Shown here one piece after another: positions 1 through 11,024 of a stretch of DNA of 64,000 nt. The DNA lies in contig NDFF03000394.1 of the NCBI GenBank assembly GCA_002150815.3, positions 124,001 through 188,000 on the forward strand. The letters run 5' to 3'. This DNA comes from Grammothele lineata (lineage: Eukaryota; Basidiomycota; Agaricomycetes; Polyporales; Polyporaceae). The stretch's first letter is position 1. The number at the start of each line of letters is the position of its first letter. The notes below the pieces were generated by a model. The model ran no database searches, was not told the DNA's origin, and saw nothing but the letters and a program-made list of their open reading frames with translations. Made by a program: the position numbers and the translations under genes.

Positions 1-1786
1 CTCAGTCAAAGGAACGGAGACGGTCACGCACACGCGGCTGCCACCGCGCTGGCGCCCGCGTCATAGGACAAGCATAGCCTCCAGCAAGGAGGCGGCGCTG
101 CGTGATGAGAGGCGATGGGTGAGGCGGGAAGGCATCCGAGTCTACTCGGACGGGTCGGATGTGGATGGAGGAGTCGGTGCGGCGGCAGTGCTATACAGGG
201 ACGGGCAGAGGCGACCGCGGGTCCTTCGCTACCACTTGGGACCTTCTGACAGACACACGGTGGCGGAGGCGGAGACGGTAGGCACCATTCTGGCAGCGCA
301 TCTACTGACCACGGAGCAGCAGGGGACGGTGGGGCACTGCTCCATCGCACTTGACAACAAGCCGATAGTGCAGGCATCCAGGAAGAGTGCTGCCGGACCA
401 GGGCGCTACCTCACGGACATCTTTCACAGCGGGCTCGTCAAGGCGAGGAACACCCACCCATCTCTCAAACTCACACTGTGGTGGGTGCCAGGGCACAGGG
501 GAATCAAGGGTAACGAGAAGGCGGACAAGGAAGCAAAGAAGGCGGCCGCAGGTGACAGCAGCAGGCGGATGGACCTCCCGGCGGCTCTGCGCCGCCGGGC
601 ACTCCCGCTGAGTGCATCCAAAGCGCGCCAGAAGCACCTGCAATACCTGAAGGCGGAGGCATCGAAGCGCTGGCGGTCATCCCGGAGGGGAGCCAGGCTA
701 TACGACATCGATAAGTCCTTGCCCTCTAACAAGTTTACTAAACTCGTGTCAGGGATCCCGCGGCGCCATGCCACGCTGCTTTTCCAGCTACGGTCCGGGC
801 ACAGCCCACTCTTTGTGCATCTAGGCAAGATAGGGACAGTGAACACGCGGCAATGCCCGACATGCGGCGGGGAGACGGAGACGGCAGCGCACTTCCTGCT
901 GCGCTGCCCGAGCTACTCGTTGGCTCGCGCGGTCCACTTTGCGCCCCTGGCGCGGGACAAGCGGAACTTGCAGTCGCTGCTAGGGGACAAGGAGGCGCTT
1001 CGGCCGCTCTTCAAGTATATCGAGGCCACCGGTCGTTTCAGGAGCACTCATGGATCGGTGGAGCCGAGGTTCGCGGACGAGGGGGAGGGCAGGGGATCGC
1101 GGGATAAGGCCTGACGCGCTAAGTTTACAACTACTCACCCGGCGATGGAGACTGACATCTTTATGTGCGCGACGCGCTTTTTCGAGGGCGCGTTCACCAG
1201 TGAAGCATGCCATCGCGAGCTCGGAACAGCGGCGGGAGACGACTCGGAGGCGGGACTTTTCCTCTTCTGGAGCGCCAGCGCCGGGACGGGCGGGTGCTCG
1301 AGTGCTGCGCACGAGACGGGGGGGCCTCGGGAGCGGGGGAGTTCTGACGGGCGGCGGGGACACTGCCGCTCGTACCCCTGACCGTGAAAAGAGGCAATGA
1401 CCCAGGGCGCAATCGACCCGGAGAGCGCGGCAGGTTTATAACCCGTGGCCCTACCTTAGATGATCGGAGGTCCACCCGGCTCGCGCGCAGCACTCTTTTT
1501 CCCTCCTTCTCTTTCGCTACAATACAGCTACTTATTGCCTACCCTACTCACCACTTAACTACGCACACAGGGCACACACCACTTCTACGCACACCATACG
1601 GCCATACGGGTACTGCCCCCGAGCCCTCTCTACTTTACACTGGTCCCTCGGGACACCCTTGATTTGTTGAGCACTGGGTAGTACATGCGGAATACGGGGC
1701 GACGGAACGGTAGTGTAGGACGCCTACCATAGGGCACGGCCCTCGAGGGCGTAAAACGAGGAATCAAAAAAAAAAAAAAAAAAAAA
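1..1786 (+). mobile_element. Non-LTR (LINE-type) retrotransposon, 3' portion with poly(A) tail
   Basis: The window opens inside a LINE-like element. Its coding frame is open from base 2 to a stop at 1112-1114 and ends in an RNase H domain followed by a CCHC-type cysteine/histidine motif, the usual C-terminal order of fungal non-LTR polyproteins. About 650 bases of 3' untranslated sequence follow, ending in a run of 21 A at 1766-1786. That is the expected signature of target-primed reverse transcription. The unique sequence after the tail starts with GCATCCCGG. The 5' end, the endonuclease and the reverse transcriptase lie outside the window, so completeness and the target-site duplication cannot be judged. 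Confidence 0.85.
2..1114 (+). CDS. Partial retrotransposon polyprotein: RNase H domain and CCHC motif
   Basis: This is the C-terminal end of a LINE-type polyprotein, open from the window edge with no start inside the window. RNase H would degrade the RNA strand of the RNA-DNA hybrid during element copying. All four acidic positions are visible: Asp in VYSDGS (about 149), Glu in AEAETVG (about 270), Asp in IALDNKP (about 350), and Asp in the block PGHRGIKGNEKADKEA (about 490-535). Further on, near 855-912, CPTCGGETETAAHFLLRC gives the C-x2-C-H-C pattern often found at the end of fungal reverse transcriptase proteins. The tail after this is charged and short. The frame has no stop or frameshift, so the copy may be young. 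Confidence 0.85.
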   Translation, partial: SVKGTETVTHTRLPPRWRPRHRTSIASSKEAALRDERRWVRREGIRVYSDGSDVDGGVGAAAVLYRDGQRRPRVLRYHLGPSDRHTVAEAETVGTILAAHLLTTEQQGTVGHCSIALDNKPIVQASRKSAAGPGRYLTDIFHSGLVKARNTHPSLKLTLWWVPGHRGIKGNEKADKEAKKAAAGDSSRRMDLPAALRRRALPLSASKARQKHLQYLKAEASKRWRSSRRGARLYDIDKSLPSNKFTKLVSGIPRRHATLLFQLRSGHSPLFVHLGKIGTVNTRQCPTCGGETETAAHFLLRCPSYSLARAVHFAPLARDKRNLQSLLGDKEALRPLFKYIEATGRFRSTHGSVEPRFADEGEGRGSRDKA

Positions 1787-3070
1787 GCATCCCGGTCGTT
1801 TCGTCTATTGCAGACTCGGCCGACTTCAATTGGCAATACACCTTCCATACCCGACGGCCTCCCTGTCAAGTTTGTTTGGCATGGCCGTGCAGCTCTCGAC
1901 TCACCGGCTTTTAGTCTTCGGGCGGGCGATCCGTCCGCGGTCACACGGGTATAGATAGCTAATTGGTAGAACCATCACATCCACCACAAATCGTTCGCGT
2001 TGTCGGCAATGCAACGTCTCAAAAATGTGTCTTCTAACAAGCTATCACCAAATCCAAGTCTCAGCGATGCCTCGGGACTTGGATCAGATACATACCCGTG
2101 CCACAGAAGATTGACGAGCATCAGCCTCTCAGTGAACCCAAGATGCCGGCATGCAAGTTATGACTCGACCTTTCGAAGATACGATTCCGCGGACGAACCG
2201 GACGCGCGGCGCACACGTGATCGGTCTTTGCGGCTTTCGAACATCCAGTGCCTGCGTCGATACTTCGATTGTGACCCCGGGTGGTCTCGAGGCAAGAAGA
2301 GAAGCCTGGTATGACATGATTTAGGGGCATATGACTTCCATACCATTGAAATGAGGTGCTGTATGTGTATGTGGCGCTATGGCCGCCTCTATCTTCGCGT
2401 GTATTCGGACCCCATATATTGTGTGCGGTCCTTGGATATTTGTATGACCACAGGTGTCCTGAATGTAGACTGCTTACCTTCCCTCCGGGCACGCGTGCCG
2501 CTGCCTCGCTGACTTAGTATGTCCAGGTATGTATCACCTCGCCGCTGGTGAAGCGTAGAATCTCTCAGGCAAGGAGATGGTTTGTCCTCGGGTCTATTAT
2601 CACTGTCTTCTACGCCCCTATCTGCTTGTAGATAGCGAACAATTGGTCGTACCGGAGACTACCGATACAGTCGGAAGTTTCAGCGCCCCTGCAGGCCCCA
2701 ACGTTCAATTCAGAACTCAAAACGCCTGCGGCATCTATCAAGTATCGAATGCGGATGCGATTCAAGCACAAAACAGGATGTGCTCATAAAACTCTCGCCA
2801 CTCGGGTATGAACTGTGAAGTGCTCACACTGTGGGCCGCATTGTGCCGTTCACGACTGTGCACCCGCCAGAGGCGATACCGCCGTTCCGGAGCAGTACAG
2901 CGCCATGGCTGACAGATCTGAGTAGGTCCCATGGCAGAGAAATCGGAACGAACATGATCTGTTGACCCTCCTGCTGAACGCCGCGTGATACCCACGAGGA
3001 TGGAAGCAGTGACCTCTGCTGCGTTGGGGTACGACTCGAGCCCTCGTTGAATAGAAGTGCCACCATGCGA
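1787..3070. other. Intergenic, no supported gene
   Basis: Between the poly(A) tail and the left arm of the inverted repeat I see only short open frames (at most about 120 codons) without recognisable domains, convincing splice structure or repeats. It includes the insertion target of the LINE element at 1787. Confidence 0.5.
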
Positions 3071-3077
3071 ACTTCAT

Positions 3078-3337
3078 GTACTCATGCTGACGTAAGGTGT
3101 TTGCACACATGAGCGCCCAACCACCTGCGCCCCGTCCTGTCGCGACTTGTCGCTATGATTATTCGACGGATATTCATCCCGAGCCCACGCCAGTAGATAT
3201 ACAGTGTAATGTACATATATTCGACGTAACTGTGCCGCGATTTTGCTGTGGGATGAAGACTGAGCTGCGGGACACTGGGAACAAGTCAGCAGGTGGAAAA
3301 TCGAGTGTGTGCCTGCTGTATGACGAAAATCTCGGGC
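3078..3337 (+). repeat. Left arm of a 260-base inverted repeat
   Basis: Bases 3078-3337 reappear as the reverse complement at 3779-4038 with three mismatches, all transitions, and no indels (about 99 percent identity). The arm contains an open frame from an ATG at 3109 that runs through the whole arm (shared part begins MSAQPPAPRPVATCRYDY). The left arm is bracketed by a direct repeat of ACTTCAT at 3071-3077 and 3340-3346, which could be a target-site duplication left by insertion of a unit of about 262 bases. The repeated unit matches no family that I recognise. Confidence 0.9.
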
Positions 3338-3778
3338 GTACTTCATACTTTATCCATGAAACTAAGTGTGCATACTCTCAATGCAATAGAGCATGCGGAA
3401 TTGACGCGAAAAGAACAGTTTAGTAGCTCAAAGTGCAAGAAACTCCCTACTAGTTTCCAGTGCTGTTCCAATGCTTCGTCAAATCAGAGATTATCGAAGT
3501 GAATGTTGCTCAATCTCGTACTACGAAGCTTCTGGCTTGATTCTGTGCCACTGCAATGCTTTTTGTAGTCATTGGAGACAAAGTCAGAGTTGAAGCTCGA
3601 GAGAGAGAACTTTTGAAGGTTCTTGAATCAACATCATGCATAAACGCTATTCAAGGTTTGTTCGGTTGCAGGTAGATCTTCTCGCAGGTAAGCAATTTCA
3701 GAGAAGTTGCTGCTGCTATGTCTTCTGATATATGTGAAAACTATGTATGCTCAGTTTCCGTGGTAGAATGTTCATTGT
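3338..3778. other. Spacer between the inverted repeat arms
   Basis: This is 441 bases of A/T-richer sequence with no recognisable gene. If transcribed together with both arms it would form the loop of a long hairpin RNA. It shows no internal terminal repeats or transposase-like frame. Confidence 0.6.
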
Positions 3779-4038
3779 GCCCGAGATTTTCATCATACAG
3801 CAGGCACACACTCGATTTTCCACCTGCTGACTTGTTCCCAGTGTCCCGCAGCTCAGTCTTCATCCCACAGCAAAATCGCGGCACAGTTACGTCGAATATA
3901 TGTACATTACACTGTATATCTACTGGCGTGGGCTCGGGATGAATATCCGTCGAATAATCGTAGCGACAAGTCGCGACAGGACGGGGCGCAGGTGGTTGGG
4001 CGCTCATGTGTGCAAACACTTTACGTCAGCATGAGTAC
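3779..4038 (-). repeat. Right arm of the 260-base inverted repeat
   Basis: This is the reverse-complement copy of 3078-3337. Two of the three differences fall in the shared open frame and are synonymous (Tyr TAT/TAC and Asp GAC/GAT); the third is upstream of the ATG. Two of the three have a CpG in one arm and TpG or CpA in the other, as methylation-driven decay would leave. I found no clear target-site duplication around this arm. Confidence 0.9.
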
Positions 4039-4262
4039 TGTCTAAGTATCTTGATTGAATTTGTACTCTTTGAAACATACCAATCAAGCCTGTCCGTGTG
4101 GTCATATCGACTACGCATTCTGTTTTCACGATAAGTACTTTGGCGAACATACTGGGCGGTCACCCAAGCGCGGAGTCGGTGTATGCGAGAGGCGTCTCAG
4201 AGACTCCTCGTAAGACAGAGCGCTCCCTGCGAAGTACCAAACGCTCCAGACCGCGAGGGATT

Positions 4263-5200
4263 TTAATTTTTGTATGCCCGTGTCAGATGGGGAAAATAAG
4301 GAAGAGTAGTACAGACATAAAATAGCAAAGCCAATGCTTGATCTGCTAGCATTTTTAGACGTGCCGACATAATTCTATCGTGATCGACGGCGACGCTAAC
4401 TCCGTCAGGCTCCGCACTATCCGGGAACATTCTAGTCAACAGGTGGAATGGGTACCGTGCCTCATCCACCTCTCCTGCTAAGTCAAAGTCCACAATCTTC
4501 ACACCCCCCGAGCACTCTCCTCCCGAACCAAGGTCTTCAAGCATAATGTTTGGCCATCGCACATCACCGTGCACGAGGGGCGGATCATGCCGACGTACCA
4601 TCTCCACTGCTTGTCGCACCCCCTCAAACTCACCATCGGGAACATGGCAGAGGATATACTTCGTGCGCCGGTTTGCCATCGACAAAGTCTATCGCCACCA
4701 TATAGTGCCCGCTGCAGCCATGCTGCTCCCGTTCCGTAGACCAGACGTTGCCGACGTAGAAGAGTTGATAAGACCCTGCTTAGCGAGTAGTTCGTGCGCT
4801 GTCTTGCAGTAGCACTCGGCGAACTTGACAACGATGAGTCGCGGCCCTTCAAATCGACTAACCGTGCTTTGAACACGCCGCAGGATCCAAAAGGTTTCCT
4901 CAGAGCCTTGACGTACTCGAAATTGACCGCGTTGCCAGACTCGTCTTCATACTTCGTCGCGAGCGGGATATAGCCCGTCAGACGCTATACGACGTAGGAT
5001 GTGGTGAAGATGGCGCCGGAAACGCACATATGCGGCCCAGCAATGCTGGCGAGGGACGACAGAACGAAGCACGCGTTGATGAGGCTCTGGAATATGAACA
5101 ATGAATGCACATCATCACCTGCATCCGGCGAACGTACCGCGCGGCCAGGATCTTGACAACTTTCAACGCGGTGCCATGAAGTTTGAACCACACCGCCATT
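4263..5200 (-). pseudogene. Broken FunK1-like fungal protein kinase
   Basis: Read on the minus strand, fragments in different frames line up with the fungal-specific kinase family common in Agaricomycetes. In order they are an N-terminal block (HMCVSGAIFTTSYV, then TGYIPLATKYEDE), a lysine-bearing strand (IVVKFAECYCKTAHELLAKQ), a middle block (MVAIDFVDGKPAHEVY), and the catalytic end with LVHGDVRWPNIMLED and IVDFDLAGEVDEARYP. The frame is interrupted by a stop at 4985-4987, a shift near 4835-4840, another near 4770-4780 and another near 4640. In this family HGD replaces HRD and DFD replaces DFG, so those residues are normal. The shifts are not at splice sites, so this is a decayed copy. Related sequence may extend upstream to about 5640. 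Confidence 0.75.
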
Positions 5201-5768
5201 TTCCTGCGCCGATTTCGTTCTTCTTCTTCTCGATGATGGCCAGTGTTGCAGTTGCAGCGAAGTCCTGGAAGGGCAACGATGTCATGCAGACGGGTTCGGC
5301 GCGATTTGAAATCTTGGCTGACTGTATAGGGAGCTTTAAGAGATTTTCAAGGAGTCGTCCAGTCCTCCATTGATGGTCTCGCTGGTCAATGCTAATTTCT
5401 CAGAGCACGCACATTAGCTCTGCGACTTGCCTGCAGAATTCCCGTGGAGGACTGATCGTCAAGTCAGCCTTGAAGGGGCCGCAATCATGGTCGCTCGACC
5501 GACACGTTTACAAGACGCTCCAAGTTGCTGCTGTCCGGCGCGCGGAAGAAAGGACACGCATGTTCTACGCGCACTAGCCAAACATCGTGATGGTTAGCTT
5601 GATTCCGGCAGGCAGTCGAAATACGCGTTCGAACTCCACGACGTGATCATTTACGTTGCTATTGATACAGTGCAGCATGGAATGAAACTTCGTGAGTAAG
5701 GCATTTCGTCCTGATCCCAGCAGCTACCCAGTCCGATGTTTTGCGCGTACGTCTATACGTTCAGAAAC

Positions 5769-7168
5769 CTAGTACACGGGGCCGCAATCAGTCGCCGGCC
5801 AAAGCATCAAGCACCGGGACTTGGGAGCTAGCCTCTCACCATTCGGAGCGAAACCCATACGCTGGTTGCCGATGTCCCAAACCGAGTAGTAGTGCTTGAG
5901 CACGGAGCCGCCGACGAGGTTCAGGCCGTCGAACGCGTTGATAAGCGTTTGGCACGTGCTCGGGTCGCTCGCGAAGGGGCCGACGTTGAGCTCCTCGCTC
6001 GGAATGGTGAGGTTGAAGGGCGTGCCGGCCTGCGAGGTGAACGTAAGGTCGATGACGGCGGGCAGGCTGCTGATCTTGCTGCACGCGATGCCGTATGCGC
6101 CGGGCTCGTCGTCGAAGGGCTGGATGTCGGGCGAGATGAGGGCGTACATCGCTTCGGTGATGTCCGTGTCAAAGAGGATGTTCGAAGTGCCCGAGTCGAA
6201 GATGATGGACCGCTTGCGCTTGAGCAGTGAGGTCGTCTTCCCGTTCACGCTGATCTGGGATGACGTCGCCTCCCAGTCACCCGAACCGGTTTGAGTGGTG
6301 TAGGTGAGGTTTCCTGACAGTGGGAGGGGAAATGTTTGCAATGAAGTCTCCGAGTCAAAGCAGAGCACTCACCCTTGAACTTGGTCGAGTCAATCCCACC
6401 GATAAGCAGCTCAGCGTTTCCAACGGCGTTCGGTGTGAGGAACATGCTGAACAGAGCTACACGTGGCTTTGAGTAAATGCATTGTAGAGGCAAAGGCAAC
6501 ACGACTCACAAGGGAGGCCCTTCTTAATCAGTGCGGCAAAGAAGCCCTCCGCCGACGAGCCCATGCCCTGGATGCCGATGAAAGGATCGATGTTGAACTT
6601 TGGTGTCTGGGCCGTGATCGTGAAGAGCGACACGTTCGGCAGGCTGACGTTGCCAACGGTAACCGTATCGGTGCCGCTACGGACAGTGAGCACGTAGTCA
6701 TCGTCCACGACCGGGTCTACGCCGACACCCGTTGCGAAAGGAAGAGTGCCTGTCCTGGAACCACGGACGTAGGTCGAACTCTTGGCGCGGACGAACTTGC
6801 CAGTTTGTGTGCAGGACGTGCATTCGTCGCTGGCGAACTCGAGGGTTTGTGAACCAGTGTCGAAGACGACGCTGACCGGCTGAGGGGGCGTGCCAACTGC
6901 GTCACAAGAGCTTTAATCAGGCGCCGTGCATTCGATAACATACTCCAAAGTACTCACCAGATATGTTGCCGAACCACTGAAGGTCCGTGCCCTGGAAGAA
7001 GTCATCCAGCGGGACGCCTATCGCGGAGAGCGCGCGACGGCGAACACCAGTGACATGCCCCTTGGGGGTCTGGCGCGCCTGAAGAGAGATAGGGATCGGC
7101 TGGGGGTCGGCGGAAACCTCAGCGACCTTGAGGGCGAGGAGACCGAGGGTGGCAACGACGGACAGCAT
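5769..7168 (-). CDS. Secreted pepsin-like aspartic protease (family A1)
   Basis: An extracellular endopeptidase that hydrolyses peptide bonds at acid pH. Exons on the minus strand are 7168-6958, 6896-6510, 6456-6373 and 6313-5769; all introns are GT-AG and 53-61 bases, and the product is 408 residues, normal for the family. The ATG was chosen because it opens a hydrophobic signal peptide (LSVVATLGLLALKVAEVSA); an in-frame start 14 codons upstream would bury it. A propeptide-like stretch follows. The two catalytic aspartates are in VVFDTGSQT (about residue 83, just after the first splice) and IIFDSGTSN (about 267). CTSC and the later pair in STCQTL...SRC may form disulfides. The C-terminus runs about 20 residues past the usual GFAP end. 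It diverges from the gene at 7983 over an 814-base shared upstream region. Confidence 0.9.
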
Positions 7169-7982
7169 CCTTGGCTCGTAGACGGAGGCTCGGGGATGGA
7201 GCGGTCTCACGACAGGAGGGAGCTGGGAGGGAACGGGGCAACCCTTGCCTGCTTCGAGAACCCTTGCGACATTTTATACATGGGTGGTGGGAGGCTACCT
7301 TTGGTAGGTTGGGTAGAGATGCGCGGGAAGAGGCGCATGGTGCGGGGTACCATCAACCTCGGATGCAACGACGCGAGGCATAGTGATCAAGAGCAGACGG
7401 TACTCACCATCCGTAGAGGAATGGAATTCGCTATGGGACTGGCTAGATCCGTGGCGACGCGTGGGTGGGCGGTGTATAGCACCGAGGGTGGATGGGAGAC
7501 TACGCGGGGAAACTGAGGCGGGGCCCACGCGCATGTGGAACCGTGCTACGTTCGTCGCCGGGCGCGAAGCCGTTCCGCGTGGTCGTCGAGCGACGGGAAA
7601 AGTCACAGACCGAAGGCCATGCTGGCTGATGAAACGGGCTATCAAACTGTGCACGAGTTGTCGGGGGATGTTGGCCGATGATGGGTAACATGAAGGTCGT
7701 TGCGCATGGCTGAGAACGAAGGCAGGTCGCCGTAGGTGCAAGGGCTGCGAGGAGGACGACCTTCGAGTCCAATGTGTCGAGTAAGCAATCAAGCGCCCTG
7801 GGCATGACGGGACTGTGAACGGATCAGCGGGAACGGTCTATCCGGGATACCAGCCCCACAATCGCAGTAACTCCTGCGCTTCTCTCGATAGCACTCTCAT
7901 CTTCTACCGTCTGCACGCGCTTGACGCATCTTATCCGCTATGGGTATGTGTCCATTGGCGGCCTCGATGCGCGGGAAGGCTC
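7169..7982. promoter_or_regulatory. Divergent intergenic region of the protease and the small protein gene
   Basis: 814 bases separate the two divergent start codons. Several long frames here are antisense or overlapping and contain no domain. No specific regulatory site is clear; it is listed because it must hold both promoters. Confidence 0.4.
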
Positions 7983-8573
7983 ATGGTAATGAACTACGAC
8001 GCAGCCACTAACGAAGTAATCGAGCTCAACGACCCCCACCCTCCGACCGAGAAGGCCTTCGAGGCCTTCGAGGTCGTCCAGCACACCATCAAGTCCGAGA
8101 TCCTCAAGTCGCGTCACCACTGGCTCAAGCATGAGCCTCGCATGTGGTCTCGCGCTGAAGGCGTCTCCGATGAGGACCTCGTCGCGTTCAGCATTCGTTC
8201 CGACCTTGTCCAGATCCGCAGCGCCCCCACTTCCTACGGCACTATCATCCTCGGGAAGCTCAGGCTTCCCGCGATCAACGATGGCGAAGGAGAGGGCTAC
8301 ATGCACGTCAGGTGAGCACGTTTTGCGCTCACAGTTGTGCTCTGTGAAGCAACTAAAGCCGCGTTCAGGATCCACGATCCTCCCGACAGGGTATGTTGCC
8401 TCTGGCTCTCTCCTCACTCTACAAGGATATTCATTTTACATGTGCAGGGTACGCAGGATGTCCGGTTCCACTCCTTATGGACGGACGAAGGCAACCGAGA
8501 TGCCGATGGCCATCCAACCACCTGGCGCGCCATCCAGAACTTGGATACTCCTCTCGAGTTCTTCAGCGAGTAG
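7983..8573 (+). CDS. Small conserved hypothetical protein, three exons
   Basis: Function unknown. Exons are 7983-8311, 8369-8390 and 8448-8573, giving 158 residues with closed phases. The middle exon has only 22 bases (residues RIHDPPD) and the introns are 57 bases each. The protein is compact, acidic and has no signal peptide or membrane segment. It starts MVMNYD (a second ATG lies two codons downstream), has a helical N-terminal half and ends with VRFHSLWTDEG and LDTPLEFFSE, a pattern I associate with an uncharacterised Agaricomycete family. The protein resemblance on both sides of the splice sites supports the model. No active site can be named. Confidence 0.65.
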
Positions 8574-10154
8574 TGGTGGCGATCATACCGGAAGTCCGCG
8601 ACAGAACAATGTTGTACGATACCCAAACACAGTCTATTAAGTAGGAAATTAGTGTGTGCGTCTGAGGTGCCAAACATACGGAATGTTGAGCGTTGATTTC
8701 CTTCTAGAAAACTCATCTTCGCAACGATATGCCCTACCACCCCAAGGGGTAGCTGGCGCGTGTCAACAATCGTCAGATACAAAGGTAATCTTCCGCGCAC
8801 CACTAGGCGCAAGAGCCCATATCCACGACAATCAAAAGTAATTGTGTTAGAGACATATCCTCGCCGACCATCTGCCAGTGGAATACTGGTGGACAGCGAC
8901 TCTGTGATGTGCATGCACGGACATGATCACTTCAGTACGCAACATAATATGAGCTCTTGATTTGAGTTCGCAATATTCAATTCATTCCGATCGAAGAAGC
9001 TGGGTTATTCGTAAGGAGAAGTTGGAATGAAGCCAAGCTTGGCTCCTCGGGCAACGGCGAGGTTTTGCCATGCTCACGGTCCCATGAGGTTTCGAGGTGT
9101 ATTTGTGGACATGTGGGAGCTTCTCTCACATAGACGGTGGGATGGGTGTCCTGCCGGGGCCTCATGCCTGCATGCACCCGACCCCGCGAATGTGCTCTTG
9201 TGCACGGCCCGGGTTCTGACGGTATTACATCTACAGGCGAACAAGACTTGAGAAAACTACCGAAACCGTAAGGCATGTGCATTCATTTTGTCATCAAGCA
9301 TGCGAAGAGCTGATACCACACGTATTGTATGTAACGGCTTGCTCTCCGGAGGTGGCCGGTCTGGGTCCAATGGCGATGCCCTTAGACAAGGCCATGCACA
9401 TGGCGAGGGCGATCGATAAGCATCGCAATCGAAGCCACGTTGGTGGTCGAATGCCTGGCCCTACACCGCATTTCATGAACGAGTGTTGTGTGGCTGCAAG
9501 AACATTCCATGTGAATGATAGGTGGATGAATCGCATCGGATATCTCGGGAAGATTTAGCGTTTTAGCTTCAGAACCTCGCTTACGCCCAGATCTGTAACG
9601 ATGTATGAGCATCATGCCTGCCACAACTGTATGTTGTAACCACACTAGGCAGTTCACCTGCGCCCACTACTTCCGAGTGATCCTCTCACTGACTAGATGC
9701 CGGTGTCGGGGATTGTTATAGATCGGGCATGCTGCCGGACGGAAGGGCGGCGTATACACGTGGATATGTTTGGGTACTTTCCCATCTCGTGACAGGAACG
9801 CGCGAATATGAAGGACGTGTCGCAGGAGAGCCATAGCGTGGATCGGATGCTATGGCCACTGTACGTGGATCCGAGAGCTCCTCCAACCTCTACTTAAGGT
9901 CCGGCCAGTGGCCTCATTGTGGTCGGGACTAGGGGCGAGGAACAATGGGCAGACAGTGGCCGTCGGCTAGTGCGCACGCTATTTGTCCGACTTTGGTCGT
10001 GTGTGCGGCTCCTTATGATGGCATCGCTGACTTCTTTCCCTCCTCCCACCGTCCCCCCGCTCGCCTCCCCTCGCGACCACATCGTTATCGCAGCTTTCAG
10101 GTCTTTGGATAGCCCCGGACGCTCGTGAATGACCGCGCATACATTTCCATCATC
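8574..10154. other. Intergenic, no supported gene
   Basis: About 1.6 kb with short frames only. I see no domain, RNA gene or long repeat. Confidence 0.5.
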
Positions 10155-11024
10155 ATGTCGTCTTATAGCAGCAGCACCAGCTTAAGCAGCTACGACCCCG
10201 CCAGCTCATCTGACCATCACTCTAGCCCTAGCACTTCTCCCAGCACATCGCCCCCCTCACCTTTCTCCTTCCGCAAGCGGGCCTCCACCCCGCCCCCGCG
10301 CTCCCCCATCTCGCCCATCTCACCCACCTCGCCGACCTCCCCGTCAGTGCCCAACACCCCGCACAAGTCCCGGCCGCTCACACGCGACGCGCGACCGCAC
10401 GGGATCGGGGTCGACCCCACCGCGCTCGTCGGCCGCACGCTCACGCGCGTGCGGCGCTCGCGCGCACACCCGTGCACGACGTTACACTTCGCAGACGGCG
10501 CCGCATTCCAGATCCTCGTTGTCGGCTACGACCCGCACTTTCGCGGCGTGCCCAAGGCGCTCGAGAGCGACTCGCCCGTGCTCAACCCGCCCGCGGCCTC
10601 GGGGGTCGCGGAGGTCTCTCTGACCGTTGCGAGCGCTGCGGCGATCACGCTCTCGGACAGGGCTTTTCAGGCACGCAGCGGCGGCCGCGGCGCGACCACG
10701 GAGGTGAAGGAGGACAAGTGGACGCAGCGCCATGCGGCGTTCGCGCTCAAGTTTGAGGAGGAGCCGGGCTGGCACTGCGTCTGGGCGACGATGGCGGAAT
10801 ACGACGAGCAAGATTCGGAGAGGTGTGTCTTCAGGAACTACGCCGATGTCTACCTCGACAAGCTGCACCCCCATCCTGCACCTCCGCCTCCGGCCGAGAA
10901 CGCCGCTCCCGTCGCTCTTTCGTCGAAGACCCCTCCTACGACCCCGCGCAAGAATCAGAAACTCAAGCGCAAAAACCAGAAGGGCAAGCCCGCTTCTGAG
11001 CACCCTCCGAAAGCGCGATGGTAA
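10155..11024 (+). CDS. Ser/Pro-rich hypothetical protein, single exon
   Basis: Function unknown; 289 residues without introns. The ATG at 10155 is the first in frame (a longer frame upstream would begin with GTG). Residues 1-80 are low complexity, with Ser runs and repeated SPTSP/SPIS units that look like proline-directed phosphorylation sites. Residues about 90-240 form a more ordered region (ALVGRTLTRVRRSR, LHFADGAAFQILVVGYDP, WHCVWATMAEYDE, YADVYLDKL) that resembles an uncharacterised fungal domain. The end is Pro-rich and then Lys-rich (KNQKLKRKNQKGK), a possible nuclear signal. The antisense strand has a frame of similar length, but codon use and ordered blocks favour the plus strand. 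Confidence 0.6.
   Translation: MSSYSSSTSLSSYDPASSSDHHSSPSTSPSTSPPSPFSFRKRASTPPPRSPISPISPTSPTSPSVPNTPHKSRPLTRDARPHGIGVDPTALVGRTLTRVRRSRAHPCTTLHFADGAAFQILVVGYDPHFRGVPKALESDSPVLNPPAASGVAEVSLTVASAAAITLSDRAFQARSGGRGATTEVKEDKWTQRHAAFALKFEEEPGWHCVWATMAEYDEQDSERCVFRNYADVYLDKLHPHPAPPPPAENAAPVALSSKTPPTTPRKNQKLKRKNQKGKPASEHPPKARW

Noticed and set aside
3078..4038. Classical DNA transposon with terminal inverted repeats
   Set aside because: The 441-base interior has no transposase frame and no duplication is seen outside both outer ends; the only clean direct repeat flanks the left arm alone.
10482..11003. Antisense 173-codon frame in the Ser/Pro-rich gene
   Set aside because: Arg/Leu-rich mirror of the coding strand without domain features.
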